Under the pieces are notes generated by a model that was not told the origin of the DNA, searched no databases, and was given only the letters and a program-made list of their open reading frames with translations. A stretch of 64,000 nt of DNA from JAUHXS01 sp965213575 (GTDB taxonomy: Bacteria; Bacteroidota; Bacteroidia; Chitinophagales; JAUHXS01): the NCBI GenBank assembly GCA_965213575.1, contig CBDBZN010000016.1, positions 1 to 64,000 on the forward strand, in the 5' to 3' direction. Shown here piece by piece: positions 45,601 to 54,307 of the stretch (position 1 is the stretch's first letter; every line of letters begins with the position of its first letter). The position numbers were made by a program, and so were the translations under genes.

Positions 45601-47715
45601 TTCCAATACTACATCTTCCCCAAAATCTGCATTATCACATGGGAAACTGCCACTGGCAATTTTCAGGTCAAATTGTATGGTACCTCCGGTACTCACATCT
45701 AAATTTTTTGTAATAGCTTCTCTTGATCCTGCTCGATTAAACCATAACCCATTACCTGTCGTAAATCCGCACACAGTAGAAGCTTCTCCTCCGGAGACAG
45801 TGAGCCAATCAACATGAATGCCGGTATCAAAATTATCATAAAAAACAGCTGTTTGAGAATTAGCTTGAAGTAAGATTGTGTCTCCTAAACAAATTAATGA
45901 ATCTGAAGGCAATGGATTGATAAACGACAAATTATTTGGTTGCACATGTATAAATATGCTATCAACTACATCTACACAACCCGTGCTGGTATAGACTCTG
46001 CAGTAAAACCAAGTACTTTGTCCCGGGCGTGCTATAGTTTCAGCAGAATTGGGATTGGAAACTAAAGTGCTGGGTGTCCATTGATATTTGTAAGAGTTGG
46101 AAGGGGGAGTAACTTCAGCAGTTAGCCGAACCGCTTGAAAAGGACAAAGAGAATCCATGCTTTTAGTGAGTGTAATATTTGGAGGATCAGCAGATTCCAC
46201 TAAATAAAAATATTGATTAAAACATTTTGAAGGCTCTTCATAACCATTTACAATGTATATCTCACCGCCTATAGGCAGTATCGTAAAGGTATCTCCCACA
46301 GCTAACGTATCATTCGGATTGGATTGAGAAGTCCAATAAGGATCTGTGAAGTTGAGGACATTTATTAACGTAATACTATCTGTAGAGCAATAAATAGTAT
46401 CTATAAATAACGGTGGTAAAAAGGATCCGGCAGAATACGCATAACTTTCATCAAATCCAGTGCCATATATGTATGCTCCGGTAAAATAAGATTGAGTTAA
46501 TAATCTATGGCTACCTTCTATTAAAGGTATTCTGGCATATGAAAAATCAGGATCAGCAGGGAAAATATTAAAATTGCTTGGAGGGATAGGGAGATTATCT
46601 AAAAATAATTCTGAAATATTTTGAGTAGGGCAAATTATGTTAAGTTTATGTTCGGTAATTTGATCAGATTCCATGGTGGCAAAAGTAATATCACTTAGTT
46701 GCTGTTTAGAGCCATTAAGTGTAACCATAGCAGGATCTCCAAGGCCTCCTGAGCAGGTACTGCCTTGTAGATATTGTACTACATTAATTTCTTTAGTTCC
46801 GGTAATAACTATTGCATTATTCCCGCTTCCTTCTGTAAACTCTCCTGCGTTTAAAGTTACAGGTGCTGCTCCATCAATGCTAATTTGCGTATTGTCGCGA
46901 TTTGCCAAAACTCGATAAGAATAAGAGGTAGAATTAAGAAGTGGTGCTACATGATATTTTTGGCTCCAAGAGTTTATAGCTGTTTGTTGATCTACAATAT
47001 GATCACAAAAACTACATCCTATCGGAATGCTAGCACACTCTACTCCTGCAAAAACGGCAAAAGGCCTACAAGAACCACTTGCAGCAGTACTTTTTATAGT
47101 TGACCCTGTTAAATCCGTGCTGCTTCTTACTTGGTAAACATCTCCTTGATTTAGGATCACGTAAAAAGGTACATTTGCCGGCTTTCCTAAAGCAGTTACC
47201 GCAGAAGGAATGATTTCTATTTCTGTATTATCTTGAGTAGCAACTATTAAAAATTCAGAATCTCCATTATAGGCCATCACTCTATAGTCATATCCAAGAG
47301 ATTGCACCGGGAACACTTTAGTGCCATCTGCTGTATGTTCTTCAAAATTTACGATAAATACACTAACAGTATCTTCAGTTTGAAGTAAAAATCCTTTGTT
47401 TTCAATTCTTTCTGACAGTAAAGCTTCGGCTATATTTTTAGGCAGTACTAATTCTGTAGTTACATTAGCAGTTACTGAGAAGTTTTGGCTATAAGTCGAT
47501 TGGGGTAAGGTAATGGTGCCGGTTGTATTTTTATTAGAGGAAACATATACGTATAAACGGTCTGACGATAAAGTTTGAGGTTGATAGTTGCTCAGAAAAC
47601 TAAACCAAAATTCTTTTCCTTTGGTAGGGATTACTGTTTGTTGTGCATGAATATTAAAATAATTTAATAGTAGAATATTAAATATAATTAAGGTAAGGGT
47701 ATACGGTCTTGACAT
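42685..47715 (-). CDS. Giant T9SS type B cargo protein with IgGFc-binding-like domain (upstream paralogue)
   Basis: A 1676-residue exported protein, paralogous along its whole length to the next gene downstream, 63 bases away on the same strand. Signal peptide about 1-24 (ending NIHAQ). IgGFc-binding-like region from PTKGKEFWFSFL (about 28-430). Reelin-like jelly roll about 626-765 (FYDNFDTGIH to NWIIDEVLI). Ig/PKD-like modules with LCIGDTI-type strands. A type B sorting domain (about 1580-1676) ends EVERSGTVLLAR. The frame is intact over 5 kb, unlike other cargo genes in the window. The two genes probably arose by tandem duplication and may be co-transcribed. Confidence 0.88.
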   Translation of the reverse strand: MSRPYTLTLIIFNILLLNYFNIHAQQTVIPTKGKEFWFSFLSNYQPQTLSSDRLYVYVSSNKNTTGTITLPQSTYSQNFSVTANVTTELVLPKNIAEALLSERIENKGFLLQTEDTVSVFIVNFEEHTADGTKVFPVQSLGYDYRVMAYNGDSEFLIVATQDNTEIEIIPSAVTALGKPANVPFYVILNQGDVYQVRSSTDLTGSTIKSTAASGSCRPFAVFAGVECASIPIGCSFCDHIVDQQTAINSWSQKYHVAPLLNSTSYSYRVLANRDNTQISIDGAAPVTLNAGEFTEGSGNNAIVITGTKEINVVQYLQGSTCSGGLGDPAMVTLNGSKQQLSDITFATMESDQITEHKLNIICPTQNISELFLDNLPIPPSNFNIFPADPDFSYARIPLIEGSHRLLTQSYFTGAYIYGTGFDESYAYSAGSFLPPLFIDTIYCSTDSITLINVLNFTDPYWTSQSNPNDTLAVGDTFTILPIGGEIYIVNGYEEPSKCFNQYFYLVESADPPNITLTKSMDSLCPFQAVRLTAEVTPPSNSYKYQWTPSTLVSNPNSAETIARPGQSTWFYCRVYTSTGCVDVVDSIFIHVQPNNLSFINPLPSDSLICLGDTILLQANSQTAVFYDNFDTGIHVDWLTVSGGEASTVCGFTTGNGLWFNRAGSREAITKNLDVSTGGTIQFDLKIASGSFPCDNADFGEDVVLEYSIDNGTTWNDLAIYYESSYPTFQRIKLFIPAPAQTTTTRFRWRQLSNSGVNEDNWIIDEVLIAAIDSADFTYSWSPADSVFTSNTFSTHTSPKRDITYYVRAESTEGCIYNDSIKVGVGEPFELLTTNDTLMCYIDGIQLQALPTAGEGHTIVWTPDSSLTFPESFTPIAKPDVTTQYFVEVTSKHGCSAKDSITISYVRKSDLIIIPPGDTICIGDTTSLTGTIINASGCSITDTALLATTVDTTTVIETSLVTDSGTTDFFNGLISNTRRLQYELNDYSFNPFAGGLYASGYLIDNGLISEELLLGVALYIDSIGINSTFENFTIKLACDEASLFTDYGFAQNLVTVFTPKTITLDTGWNYFTFDAAYYLQGEVREVHIDFCYENSDSNSFASMKVESVFNKAGYSTATTACDTSIGLNYDYVPSTRIIHSKVHDRRLIYNWSPGTEVDDSTAMTISTSPENTVIYSLNVTDTASGCVFKESARIQVDDTIIDVSVMPLDTFICDGALLQLNANGGNFYSWSPITGLNDPLIPNPVANPSDSTVYTVTISNACWSVERSLVVDVQQSPSIEPLDDISLCYGDSVQLNLISDEGIINWSPAYGLSNPNIKNPILFTNQSLTYNVTLTDFISRCFNSVSFTADVYERENGELLSSDTTICLGDTIQLRATGAEKYFWSPDDFLSFDTSAITEAFPNQPTTFTVVLSYENCQPDTQSITINVDSFLFEGFEDTIICHGEEVLLYATGNTTLSYIWSPLTNLTEISDDSVLVAPGQSITYYVTAQNTRGCESTDSVNVEVINILGNLLDDTSIVLGESIHITGLEPGYTYDWSPKQHLNCNNCPEPIATPAENITYIVLVQDSSGKCSYIDSITITVVDPFLEIPSAFSPNGDGNNDIFIPVQAGVKEVIRFDIYNRWGQLVFSTEQTNSGWDGSFNGKMQPIGIYNYVFKARMFAEADTEVERSGTVLLAR

Positions 47716-47780
47716 AGCTTTTAAGCATTTTGTAAAACTAAATATAAGAAAAATTATCTTATGTTGATAAGTATTCTAAT

Positions 47781-49889
47781 CTAGAACAATATCTGACTCA
47801 TCGCCCTTTTTACATCATCCGTAGGCAGCTGACAAGCTTTATTCACACATACATAAATCATAGTTTTATCCCTAATAAATTTGTTTTCCAACAAAGGCAA
47901 ATTGCTTTCTTCACTTGCTCCTACTAATAGCGTATTGGGTAAGTATGTAGTATGTAAGCTAGTAGCTTTTTGATGAGCTTCTTTTCCAACAATTGCTACT
48001 TCATAAAAAGGCTTGATATGATTCAACATTAAAATACCCCAATTAGAGTAGCCCGGCCCATAGCTGCTCATATGTGGTTGAATGTTTTTGAGCATTTGTG
48101 CAGCTTTATCCATATAGATATTGTCATCATAATAATGCCCCAACAAGAAAAGCCCTTTGGCAATGCTGGAATTAGATGCAGGAATAACATTATCTAAAAC
48201 TTCTGTTTTACGGGCAATTAAGTCTTTATCTAAGTTGGAGGTAAAGAAAAACATGCCTGTCCGTTCATCGTAAAAATGCTTAATTGCATACTCCATCAGA
48301 TCTTTTGCTGCATCTAACCATTTTTTATCAAACGTTACTTCATACAAAGCGATAAACGCCTCAATAGTTAAACAATAATCTTCTAAGTATCCATTGATCT
48401 TGCTAGTGCCTTTTTTATAGCTGTGCCATAAGCCTCCATCTTTTTTAAGTTGATGTTGAAGTATAAAATCAGCATTGTTTAAAGCTGTCTCTATAAATGT
48501 ATGTTCATTAACCGCCCAATAAGCATCTACATAACCTTTTATCATCAAGGCATTCCAGGAAGTGAGCGTTTTGTCATCTAGGCCGGGACGGATCCTTTTA
48601 TTTCTAACTTCCAATAATTGAGCTTTGATAATATCGATTCGTGTGTTTAATTCTTTGAGAGTAAGATTATGTTTTTGCGCTATTTTATCATTGGTTTTGT
48701 CTCGTAGTAAGATATAGTTATCGTGTTCCCAATAGCCTTTATTGTTTATGTTGAAGTAGTCTTTTGCTAATTCAAAATCATCTCCTAATACTTTTTTAAG
48801 CTCTTCCTTTGTCCAAATGTAGAACTTCCCTTCTTCACCTTCACTATCAGCATCTAAAGCAGAATAAAATGCTCCGGAAGGGTCAGTCATTTCTCGCTTT
48901 ACCCACTTCAGCGTTTCGATAATAATTTTTTTATAATCCTCATTTTTTGTCAGTCGGTAAGCATCTGCGTAAAGCGAAACCAATTGAGCATTATCATAAA
49001 GCATTTTTTCAAAATGCGGCACTTTCCAATTAGCATCCGTAGAATACCTTGCAAAACCTCCGCCCACATGATCATAAATACCACCATAGGCAATTTTATT
49101 CAGCGTAAGCTTGACATAATCCAATAGTTTCTCATCTTTCGTTAAATAGCCATATTGCATTAAAAAGTCATAGTTATTTGGCACCGGAAATTTAGGTGCT
49201 CGGTTAGGCCCACCTTCACTATAATCAAAACTCTTTGACCAATTATTAACCATCTCGTCCAGCGTATTCATAACAAATGGAGCATCATCTGTATTCATTT
49301 TTATTAACTCCGATTGTTGCACTCCTGCTGTAAGACTGGCAGCATACTCTTCATATTTATTGGGATCTTCTTCGTAACCTTCTGCTAAAGATTTCAGCAC
49401 TTGCATCCATTGATCTTTAGGATAATAAGTACCCCCAAATACCGGGCGTCCGTCTGGAAGCGTAAAGCAGTTGAGTGGCCATCCTCCCCTTTGTGTCATG
49501 AGTTGAACTGCTGTCATGTATACCTGATCAACATCAGGCCGTTCCTCTCTATCGACCTTAATGCAGATATACTTTTCATTCATGATCTTAGCCACAGCAG
49601 TATCTTCAAACGATTCTCTTTCCATCACATGGCACCAATGGCAGGCGGAATAGCCAATACTCACCAATACTAATTTATTTTCTGCTTGTGCTTTCTCGAA
49701 AGCTTCATCTCCCCATGGATACCAGTTGACCGGATTATGGGCATGTTGCAGCAGGTATGGACTCGTTTCGTCTATTAATTGGTTAGTGTGGGAATGATCC
49801 ATATTAGTAGTTTTATGTTCGGTTTTGTTTTGACAATTTTGAATGAAGCACGTTATGATCGTGAAATAAATTAGAGAAATCTTCATCAT
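47781..49889 (-). CDS. YyaL/SSP411-type thioredoxin-domain protein (DUF255)
   Basis: The 702-residue protein has a thioredoxin-like DUF255 domain (about 33-200) with the family hallmarks ETSPYLLQHAHNPVNWYPWG, the active-site motif GYSACHWCHVMERESF (CHWC), VDREERPDVDQVYM, and GGWPLNCFTLPDGRPVFGGTYYP. An alpha/alpha-toroid six-hairpin glycosidase-like region follows (about 230-680). The exact function is unknown; the human homologue is SPATA20. The N-terminus (ITCFIQNCQ) may be a lipoprotein signal. The start ATG overlaps the stop of the upstream sugar dehydrogenase-like gene (ATGA, 49886-49889), so the two are translationally coupled. Confidence 0.9.
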   Translation of the reverse strand: MMKISLIYFTIITCFIQNCQNKTEHKTTNMDHSHTNQLIDETSPYLLQHAHNPVNWYPWGDEAFEKAQAENKLVLVSIGYSACHWCHVMERESFEDTAVAKIMNEKYICIKVDREERPDVDQVYMTAVQLMTQRGGWPLNCFTLPDGRPVFGGTYYPKDQWMQVLKSLAEGYEEDPNKYEEYAASLTAGVQQSELIKMNTDDAPFVMNTLDEMVNNWSKSFDYSEGGPNRAPKFPVPNNYDFLMQYGYLTKDEKLLDYVKLTLNKIAYGGIYDHVGGGFARYSTDANWKVPHFEKMLYDNAQLVSLYADAYRLTKNEDYKKIIIETLKWVKREMTDPSGAFYSALDADSEGEEGKFYIWTKEELKKVLGDDFELAKDYFNINNKGYWEHDNYILLRDKTNDKIAQKHNLTLKELNTRIDIIKAQLLEVRNKRIRPGLDDKTLTSWNALMIKGYVDAYWAVNEHTFIETALNNADFILQHQLKKDGGLWHSYKKGTSKINGYLEDYCLTIEAFIALYEVTFDKKWLDAAKDLMEYAIKHFYDERTGMFFFTSNLDKDLIARKTEVLDNVIPASNSSIAKGLFLLGHYYDDNIYMDKAAQMLKNIQPHMSSYGPGYSNWGILMLNHIKPFYEVAIVGKEAHQKATSLHTTYLPNTLLVGASEESNLPLLENKFIRDKTMIYVCVNKACQLPTDDVKRAMSQILF

Positions 49890-51262
49890 TCAACTATAAT
49901 TTTATCGGCTTGCATAATTTGCTCATCTTGTAGAATAATTAAGAAATAAATCCCGGCCGGCAACTCAGCAACTGAAATCTTAATATTTTTCGTACGCTCT
50001 GTGGTGGTAGTTTTGACTAACTGTCCAATATGATTATAAAGAGTAATATCTAAGACTTGCTCGGCATCAATATTGTCAATAGTAATATAGCTTGTAGCTG
50101 GGTTGGGATAGCTAACTATCTTTTTTTCTCGAATGCTACTAACAGCAGTACTTGTGATTCCGCTAATTTTAATAATACGATCATCTTGCGGCATTGGAAA
50201 GCCACTATTTGCCCTTCCATCTCTATTACTAGTGGCGATATAAACATCTCCGGAAGGAGAAATACAGATATCTCTTAAGCGCCCGAACCAATTATTAAAG
50301 TAGATTTCTTCTGATATGATACTATCTCCGGCATCATTGAGTTTGAGTACTCGTAAATCATCTTCCTTTAGCGTGGTTAACAAAATTGAATTTTGCCATT
50401 CAGGAATTTTAGCGTATCTGTAATAGTCAATTCCCGCAACGGCTAAAGTCGGTGTCCATGCCATGATTGGCTCTACTACGTTGGAATCTGCACAAAAAGA
50501 CATTTCCGAAGGTAAATCGCAATATCCATGTACTTCAGGCCAACCATAATTGCTGCTTTTTTTAATGATATTTAATTCATCATCAGTAGAAGGGCCGTGT
50601 TCAGAACTATAAAGCGTATTTCCATCAGCTGAAAATACTAAGCCTTGCGGATTTCTATGGCCTTTTGACCAAATATAACTGTTAGGGTTAGGATTATTGG
50701 CGGGAATAGTCCCATCTAAATTAAATCTTAATATTTTCCCGGCAAGAGAAGAAGAATTTTGTGGCAGGTCAGTATCAGCTGCATCTCCTGTAGTCATGTA
50801 TAATTTCAAATCTTTTGAAATAACTAATCTAGAGCCATCGTGATTTGTTGCAGCAGGAATGCGATCTACAAAAAGAACAGGATTCATTAATATATCAGAA
50901 GAGTAGGTATATTTAACAAGCTTTTCGTATAAGGTAGAACCTTCTAAATAAGTGTAAACCAAAAATACCTCGGGAGTAGTATCAAAACCGGGATGAAGCG
51001 CCATGCCTAATAAGCCGGCTTCATTCACTTGATTTACTTCAGTAATATTTAACAGTAAAAGTTTTTCTCCCGTTTCCGGATTTATTCTACTCACTAAACC
51101 TTCTCTTTCGGTGATCCATATAAAATCATCCGGGCCCCATAATATTTCCCAAGGAACGGAAAGATTTTGAGCAATAGTTGAGGTATCTATCGCATTTGCA
51201 GGTTTTTTTGTTGCGATTATAATATTTAATAAAGCTATGAAAGTGATAAATAGATTCTTCAT
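49886..51262 (-). CDS. PQQ-dependent sugar dehydrogenase-like protein with T9SS type A sorting domain
   Basis: The 458-residue exported protein has a signal peptide (about 1-24). A six-bladed soluble glucose dehydrogenase-like propeller (GSDH, PF07995, about 30-370) shows LSVPWEILWGPDDFIWITERE, LLGMALHPGFD, NHDGSRLVISKDLKLYMTTGD, WSKGHRNPQGLVF and SSEHGPSTDDELNII. A type A sorting domain starts at VSYPNPATSYI and ends KIIVE. It may oxidise aldose sugars on the cell surface using PQQ, though family members vary in activity. It is first of a two-gene operon and divergent from the TetR gene, sharing a 96-base spacer with the palindromic operator. Confidence 0.88.
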   Translation of the reverse strand: MKNLFITFIALLNIIIATKKPANAIDTSTIAQNLSVPWEILWGPDDFIWITEREGLVSRINPETGEKLLLLNITEVNQVNEAGLLGMALHPGFDTTPEVFLVYTYLEGSTLYEKLVKYTYSSDILMNPVLFVDRIPAATNHDGSRLVISKDLKLYMTTGDAADTDLPQNSSSLAGKILRFNLDGTIPANNPNPNSYIWSKGHRNPQGLVFSADGNTLYSSEHGPSTDDELNIIKKSSNYGWPEVHGYCDLPSEMSFCADSNVVEPIMAWTPTLAVAGIDYYRYAKIPEWQNSILLTTLKEDDLRVLKLNDAGDSIISEEIYFNNWFGRLRDICISPSGDVYIATSNRDGRANSGFPMPQDDRIIKISGITSTAVSSIREKKIVSYPNPATSYITIDNIDAEQVLDITLYNHIGQLVKTTTTERTKNIKISVAELPAGIYFLIILQDEQIMQADKIIVE

Positions 51263-51327
51263 TTTTACTATTACAATTCCTCAAATATCATGCCTGACAT
51301 CTGACAAGTTACATCAATTTTATATAT

Positions 51328-51351
51328 CTTTAAGACCGATCGGTCTTAAAG
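51328..51351. promoter_or_regulatory. Perfect 24-bp palindromic TetR-type operator
   Basis: The half-site CTTTAAGACCGA is followed directly by its exact reverse complement, giving a 24-bp perfect palindrome with the AGACCGnnCGGTCT core typical of TetR-family sites. It ends 7 bases before the tetR start codon and overlaps a near-consensus -7 box (TATCTTTA, 51325-51332). Autorepression is therefore likely. Being in the divergent spacer, it could also act on the sugar dehydrogenase-yyaL operon, whose GATATTTG -7-like box lies at 51289-51282 on the minus strand. Confidence 0.8.
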
Positions 51352-51358
51352 AAAGTTT

Positions 51359-51964
51359 ATGGAAACAACAATTGAAAAGGGCTTAAAAACCAAACAACTT
51401 ATCATAGAAAAAGCTGCAGTATTATTTAATATCAAAGGTTATGAAGGATGTTCGCTAAGTGATATCATGGCGGCAACAGGCCTTCAGAAAGGAGGAGTTT
51501 ATAATCATTTTAAAAATAAAGAACAAATTGCAATAGCAGCCTTCGACTATGCGACAGAGCAAGTTGAGAAGAAATATATTGAAAAACTCACTCCGGATAA
51601 AAGCCCTTTAGAAAGCTTAATAGCTATAATGGAACTATTTAAAGACAGTTTTGAAAATCCTCCTATTGAAGGAGGTTGCCCTATCATGAATACAGTGTTA
51701 GATGCTGAGAATGCTCATCCTGTTTTAAGAGAAAAAGCCTCTAAGGCCCTGAATAGTTTAAGGCAAATTATTGCCGATAAGTTGAAAGAAGGAAAAGAAA
51801 AAGGTGTTTTTAAGCAGCATATTGATACTCAGGAAATTGCCGGTATTTTTGTGTCATCTTTAAATGGGGCCGTAATGATAGCAAGAGGTCAGAAAGACTA
51901 CCAGTATATTAGTTCAATGACAAAGCACCTACTACAGTACACCACTGAACATCTAATGAAATAA
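51359..51964 (+). CDS. TetR family transcriptional regulator
   Basis: The 201-residue protein has an N-terminal TetR helix-turn-helix (about 12-60): IIEKAAVLFNIKGYEGCSLSDIMAATGLQKGGVYNHFKNKEQI. The ligand-binding C-terminal region contains GGCPIMNTVLDAENAHP, a pattern shared with the AcrR/YcdC-like C-terminal families. The inducer is unknown. The palindrome directly upstream is its likely own operator. The downstream DEAD-box gene is 71 bases away, with its own -7-like box. Confidence 0.92.
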   Translation: METTIEKGLKTKQLIIEKAAVLFNIKGYEGCSLSDIMAATGLQKGGVYNHFKNKEQIAIAAFDYATEQVEKKYIEKLTPDKSPLESLIAIMELFKDSFENPPIEGGCPIMNTVLDAENAHPVLREKASKALNSLRQIIADKLKEGKEKGVFKQHIDTQEIAGIFVSSLNGAVMIARGQKDYQYISSMTKHLLQYTTEHLMK

Positions 51965-52022
51965 TTTTCAAACCAAGTACGCATTCCGGAAGGTAAAAAT
52001 GCTCACCGATCAAATAATCCCC

Positions 52023-52030
52023 TATCTTCG
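52023..52030 (+). promoter_or_regulatory. -7-like box directly before the DEAD-box gene
   Basis: TATCTTCG differs from TAnnTTTG at one base and ends five bases before the ATG at 52036, suggesting a leaderless transcript. No clear -33 TTG is seen. Confidence 0.35.
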
Positions 52031-52035
52031 CAGTT

Positions 52036-53157
52036 ATGAAATTTAAAGAATTAAATCTTGATGAACAGCTTTTAGAAGCCATTTCTTATATGGGTTTTGA
52101 GGAAGCAACCCCTATCCAAGAGCAAATTATTCCTGAAATCATTAAAGGGCGAGACGTGATCGCTTGCGCACAAACCGGAACAGGTAAAACGGCTGCATTT
52201 GTACTGCCGGTACTGCAAAATTTACTGCAAAACCCTAGTGACCATGTAAGCACGCTAATCATTGTACCCACACGAGAGTTAGCCATACAAATTGATCAGC
52301 AAATTCAAGCCCTAACCTATTTCTCTTCCATTGCATCCATTGCCATCTACGGAGGTGGAGATGGTAGCGAGTGGAACAACCAAAAAAGAGCGCTGACACT
52401 AGGCAATAATATAATAGTCGCTACTCCCGGCAAACTTATATCCCATTTAAATATGGGATATGTAAAATTTGAAAAAGTGCGCAATTTCGTCCTAGATGAA
52501 GCCGACCGTATGTTGGATATGAACTTTTTTGATGATATTAATAAGATAGCTTCTTTTCTTCCTAAGAATCATCAAACCTCTATGTTTAGTGCCACCATGT
52601 CGCCTAAAATTAAGCAATTAGCTAAAAAGATTTTGAAAGATCCGGTCGAAGTAATTCTTGAGTTGTCTAAACCTGCGGAAGGAGTATTACAGGCAGCATA
52701 TTCGGTGAGAGATGATCAGAAAATACCTTTAATTAAAAGTTTGATAATAGATAAACCCAATTTAAACAGCGTTTTAATATTTACTTCTACTAAAAAGAAA
52801 GTGTCTGAAATTGTGCATGATTTAAAAAAAGATAAAATACCGGCTAAAGGCATTTCTTCTAATTTAGAACAAGCGGAGCGAGAAGAAGTGTTGCTCGATT
52901 TTAGAGCTAAAAATATTAAAGTATTAGTAGCAACAGATGTATTGAGTAGAGGGATTGATATCAAAGAAATTAGCTTAGTCATCAATTATGATGTGCCGAA
53001 TGATGCAGAAGATTATGTCCATCGGGTGGGAAGGACTGCAAGAGCAAAGACTACGGGTGTCGCTATCACTTTAGTTAATAAGAAAGATGAGCGCAAGTTT
53101 AAGATGATAGAGGAGTTAATAGAAAGAAAAATTAATAGAATTCCTTTTATAATATAG
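52036..53157 (+). CDS. DEAD-box ATP-dependent RNA helicase (RhlE-like)
   Basis: The 373-residue protein is a minimal DEAD-box helicase. It has the Q motif FEEATPIQEQIIP, motif I AQTGTGKTAAF, Ia PTRELAIQ, Ib TPGKL, and II DEAD in VLDEADRMLDM. Motif III is SAT in MFSATMS, IV is LIFTSTKKK, V is ATDVLSRGID, and VI is HRVGRTARA. It remodels RNA, probably in ribosome assembly or RNA decay. It lacks the long basic C-terminal tail found in many RhlE proteins. It is followed by a 301-base spacer with an inverted-repeat element. Confidence 0.93.
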   Translation: MKFKELNLDEQLLEAISYMGFEEATPIQEQIIPEIIKGRDVIACAQTGTGKTAAFVLPVLQNLLQNPSDHVSTLIIVPTRELAIQIDQQIQALTYFSSIASIAIYGGGDGSEWNNQKRALTLGNNIIVATPGKLISHLNMGYVKFEKVRNFVLDEADRMLDMNFFDDINKIASFLPKNHQTSMFSATMSPKIKQLAKKILKDPVEVILELSKPAEGVLQAAYSVRDDQKIPLIKSLIIDKPNLNSVLIFTSTKKKVSEIVHDLKKDKIPAKGISSNLEQAEREEVLLDFRAKNIKVLVATDVLSRGIDIKEISLVINYDVPNDAEDYVHRVGRTARAKTTGVAITLVNKKDERKFKMIEELIERKINRIPFII

Positions 53158-53458
53158 ATAGAAAATTTCCGGTATGATGGCTATGACATTCTACTTTGAT
53201 TTGCTTATATCATTAAAGTAATATAAAATGTTATTTCCTTTTTTTAAAGAATCCTTTTCGAAAAAAGCTTTTAATAAAAGCTAAAGTGAGCGGGTGACTA
53301 CTGTCTAATCATTTTTAGAAAACAACTTGTAATTTCTTGATAATCAAAGAGTCACCCGCTCACTAACTTCTTACAAACATTAAATAAAATATTTTTATCA
53401 ATTAACAACCAAAACAGCACTTGAATATTATTTACAAGTTTTTGAAAAGCAAAATCTC
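53158..53458. other. 301-bp intergenic region with no gene
   Basis: Spacer between the convergent ends of the DEAD-box gene and crtB. It holds the second inverted-repeat element (53285-53364) and otherwise AT-rich DNA with no open frame, tRNA or promoter that I can support. Confidence 0.7.
53285..53364. repeat. Inverted-repeat element, copy 2 (15-bp arms, 50-nt loop)
   Basis: AGTGAGCGGGTGACT at 53285-53299 and its exact reverse complement at 53350-53364 enclose 50 bases. Arms and loop length equal those of copy 1 at 28117-28198, but the loops share no clear similarity. It again lies between two convergent gene ends. Confidence 0.8.
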
Positions 53459-54298
53459 CTAAAGCCAATTCAATTTGAAGCGAAAATACGATTGAATCAA
53501 TAAGCTGATTTTTCGCGGATTGGAAATCCTGATGCGTTTTTCTAAAATTTCAGAAGCTTCGGTACGAGTTAGCTTTATCAGTAAAGTTTTGAAATAGATA
53601 TAAGCTAAGTATACGCCAAATTTGGATTCAGGAGGAAGCTTTCGAATGCCTTTTAAAGCAATCTGAAAGTCATTTTCAATTTCCTCAATGATGGCTTCTT
53701 TCTTTTCAGTAGACAGCTCATTGACTGCCACTCCGGGGAAGTATGAGCGATTTAATATTTCAAAATCATTCTTTAAATCTCGTAGAAAGTTTACTTTTTG
53801 AAAAGCAGCGCCTAAATGAATGGCAGATTGTTTTAATTCTGCATACTTTTGTGCGTTTCCATCTACAAACACTTTTAAGCACATTAAGCCTACTGCTTCA
53901 GCAGAACCATAAATATATTGAGCATAATCTTCATGTGTATCATATTCTTTCTTTCTTAAATCTAACTTCATGCTATTTAAAAAAGCTTGAATCAATTCAT
54001 CATCTATTTTATATTTTTTTACTGTGAGTTGAAAGGAGTGAAGTATAATATTTAAACTAAGATTGTCTTTATAAGCATTATAGTAATCTTGCTCAAAACT
54101 TTGAAGAAGTTTTTCTTTATCATTTTCATGAAAAGTATCTACAATTTCATCTGCTAATCTTACGAATCCATATATGCTGTATATTGCCCCTCTGATTTTA
54201 GGAGATAAAATACCTACTGCCCTAGAAAATGAAGTACTGTATTTTTTAGTAATCAGTTTACTGGCTTCAAATGCGGTGGTATCGTATAACGTTTTCAT
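53459..54298 (-). CDS. crtB: Phytoene synthase
   Basis: A trans-isoprenyl diphosphate synthase that joins two geranylgeranyl-PP to phytoene. The 279-residue protein has the first Asp-rich motif RLADEIVD (Asp50 and Asp54), the N-terminal TKKYSTSFSRAVGIL, VGLMCLKVF, and the second Asp motif in AFQKVNFLRDLKNDF. It lies nine bases after crtI, so the pair is an operon making desaturated C40 carotenoid. The squalene/dehydrosqualene synthase families are related, but pairing with crtI supports phytoene synthase. Confidence 0.92.
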   Translation of the reverse strand: MKTLYDTTAFEASKLITKKYSTSFSRAVGILSPKIRGAIYSIYGFVRLADEIVDTFHENDKEKLLQSFEQDYYNAYKDNLSLNIILHSFQLTVKKYKIDDELIQAFLNSMKLDLRKKEYDTHEDYAQYIYGSAEAVGLMCLKVFVDGNAQKYAELKQSAIHLGAAFQKVNFLRDLKNDFEILNRSYFPGVAVNELSTEKKEAIIEEIENDFQIALKGIRKLPPESKFGVYLAYIYFKTLLIKLTRTEASEILEKRIRISNPRKISLLIQSYFRFKLNWL

Positions 54299-54307
54299 TA
54301 AAAACTT

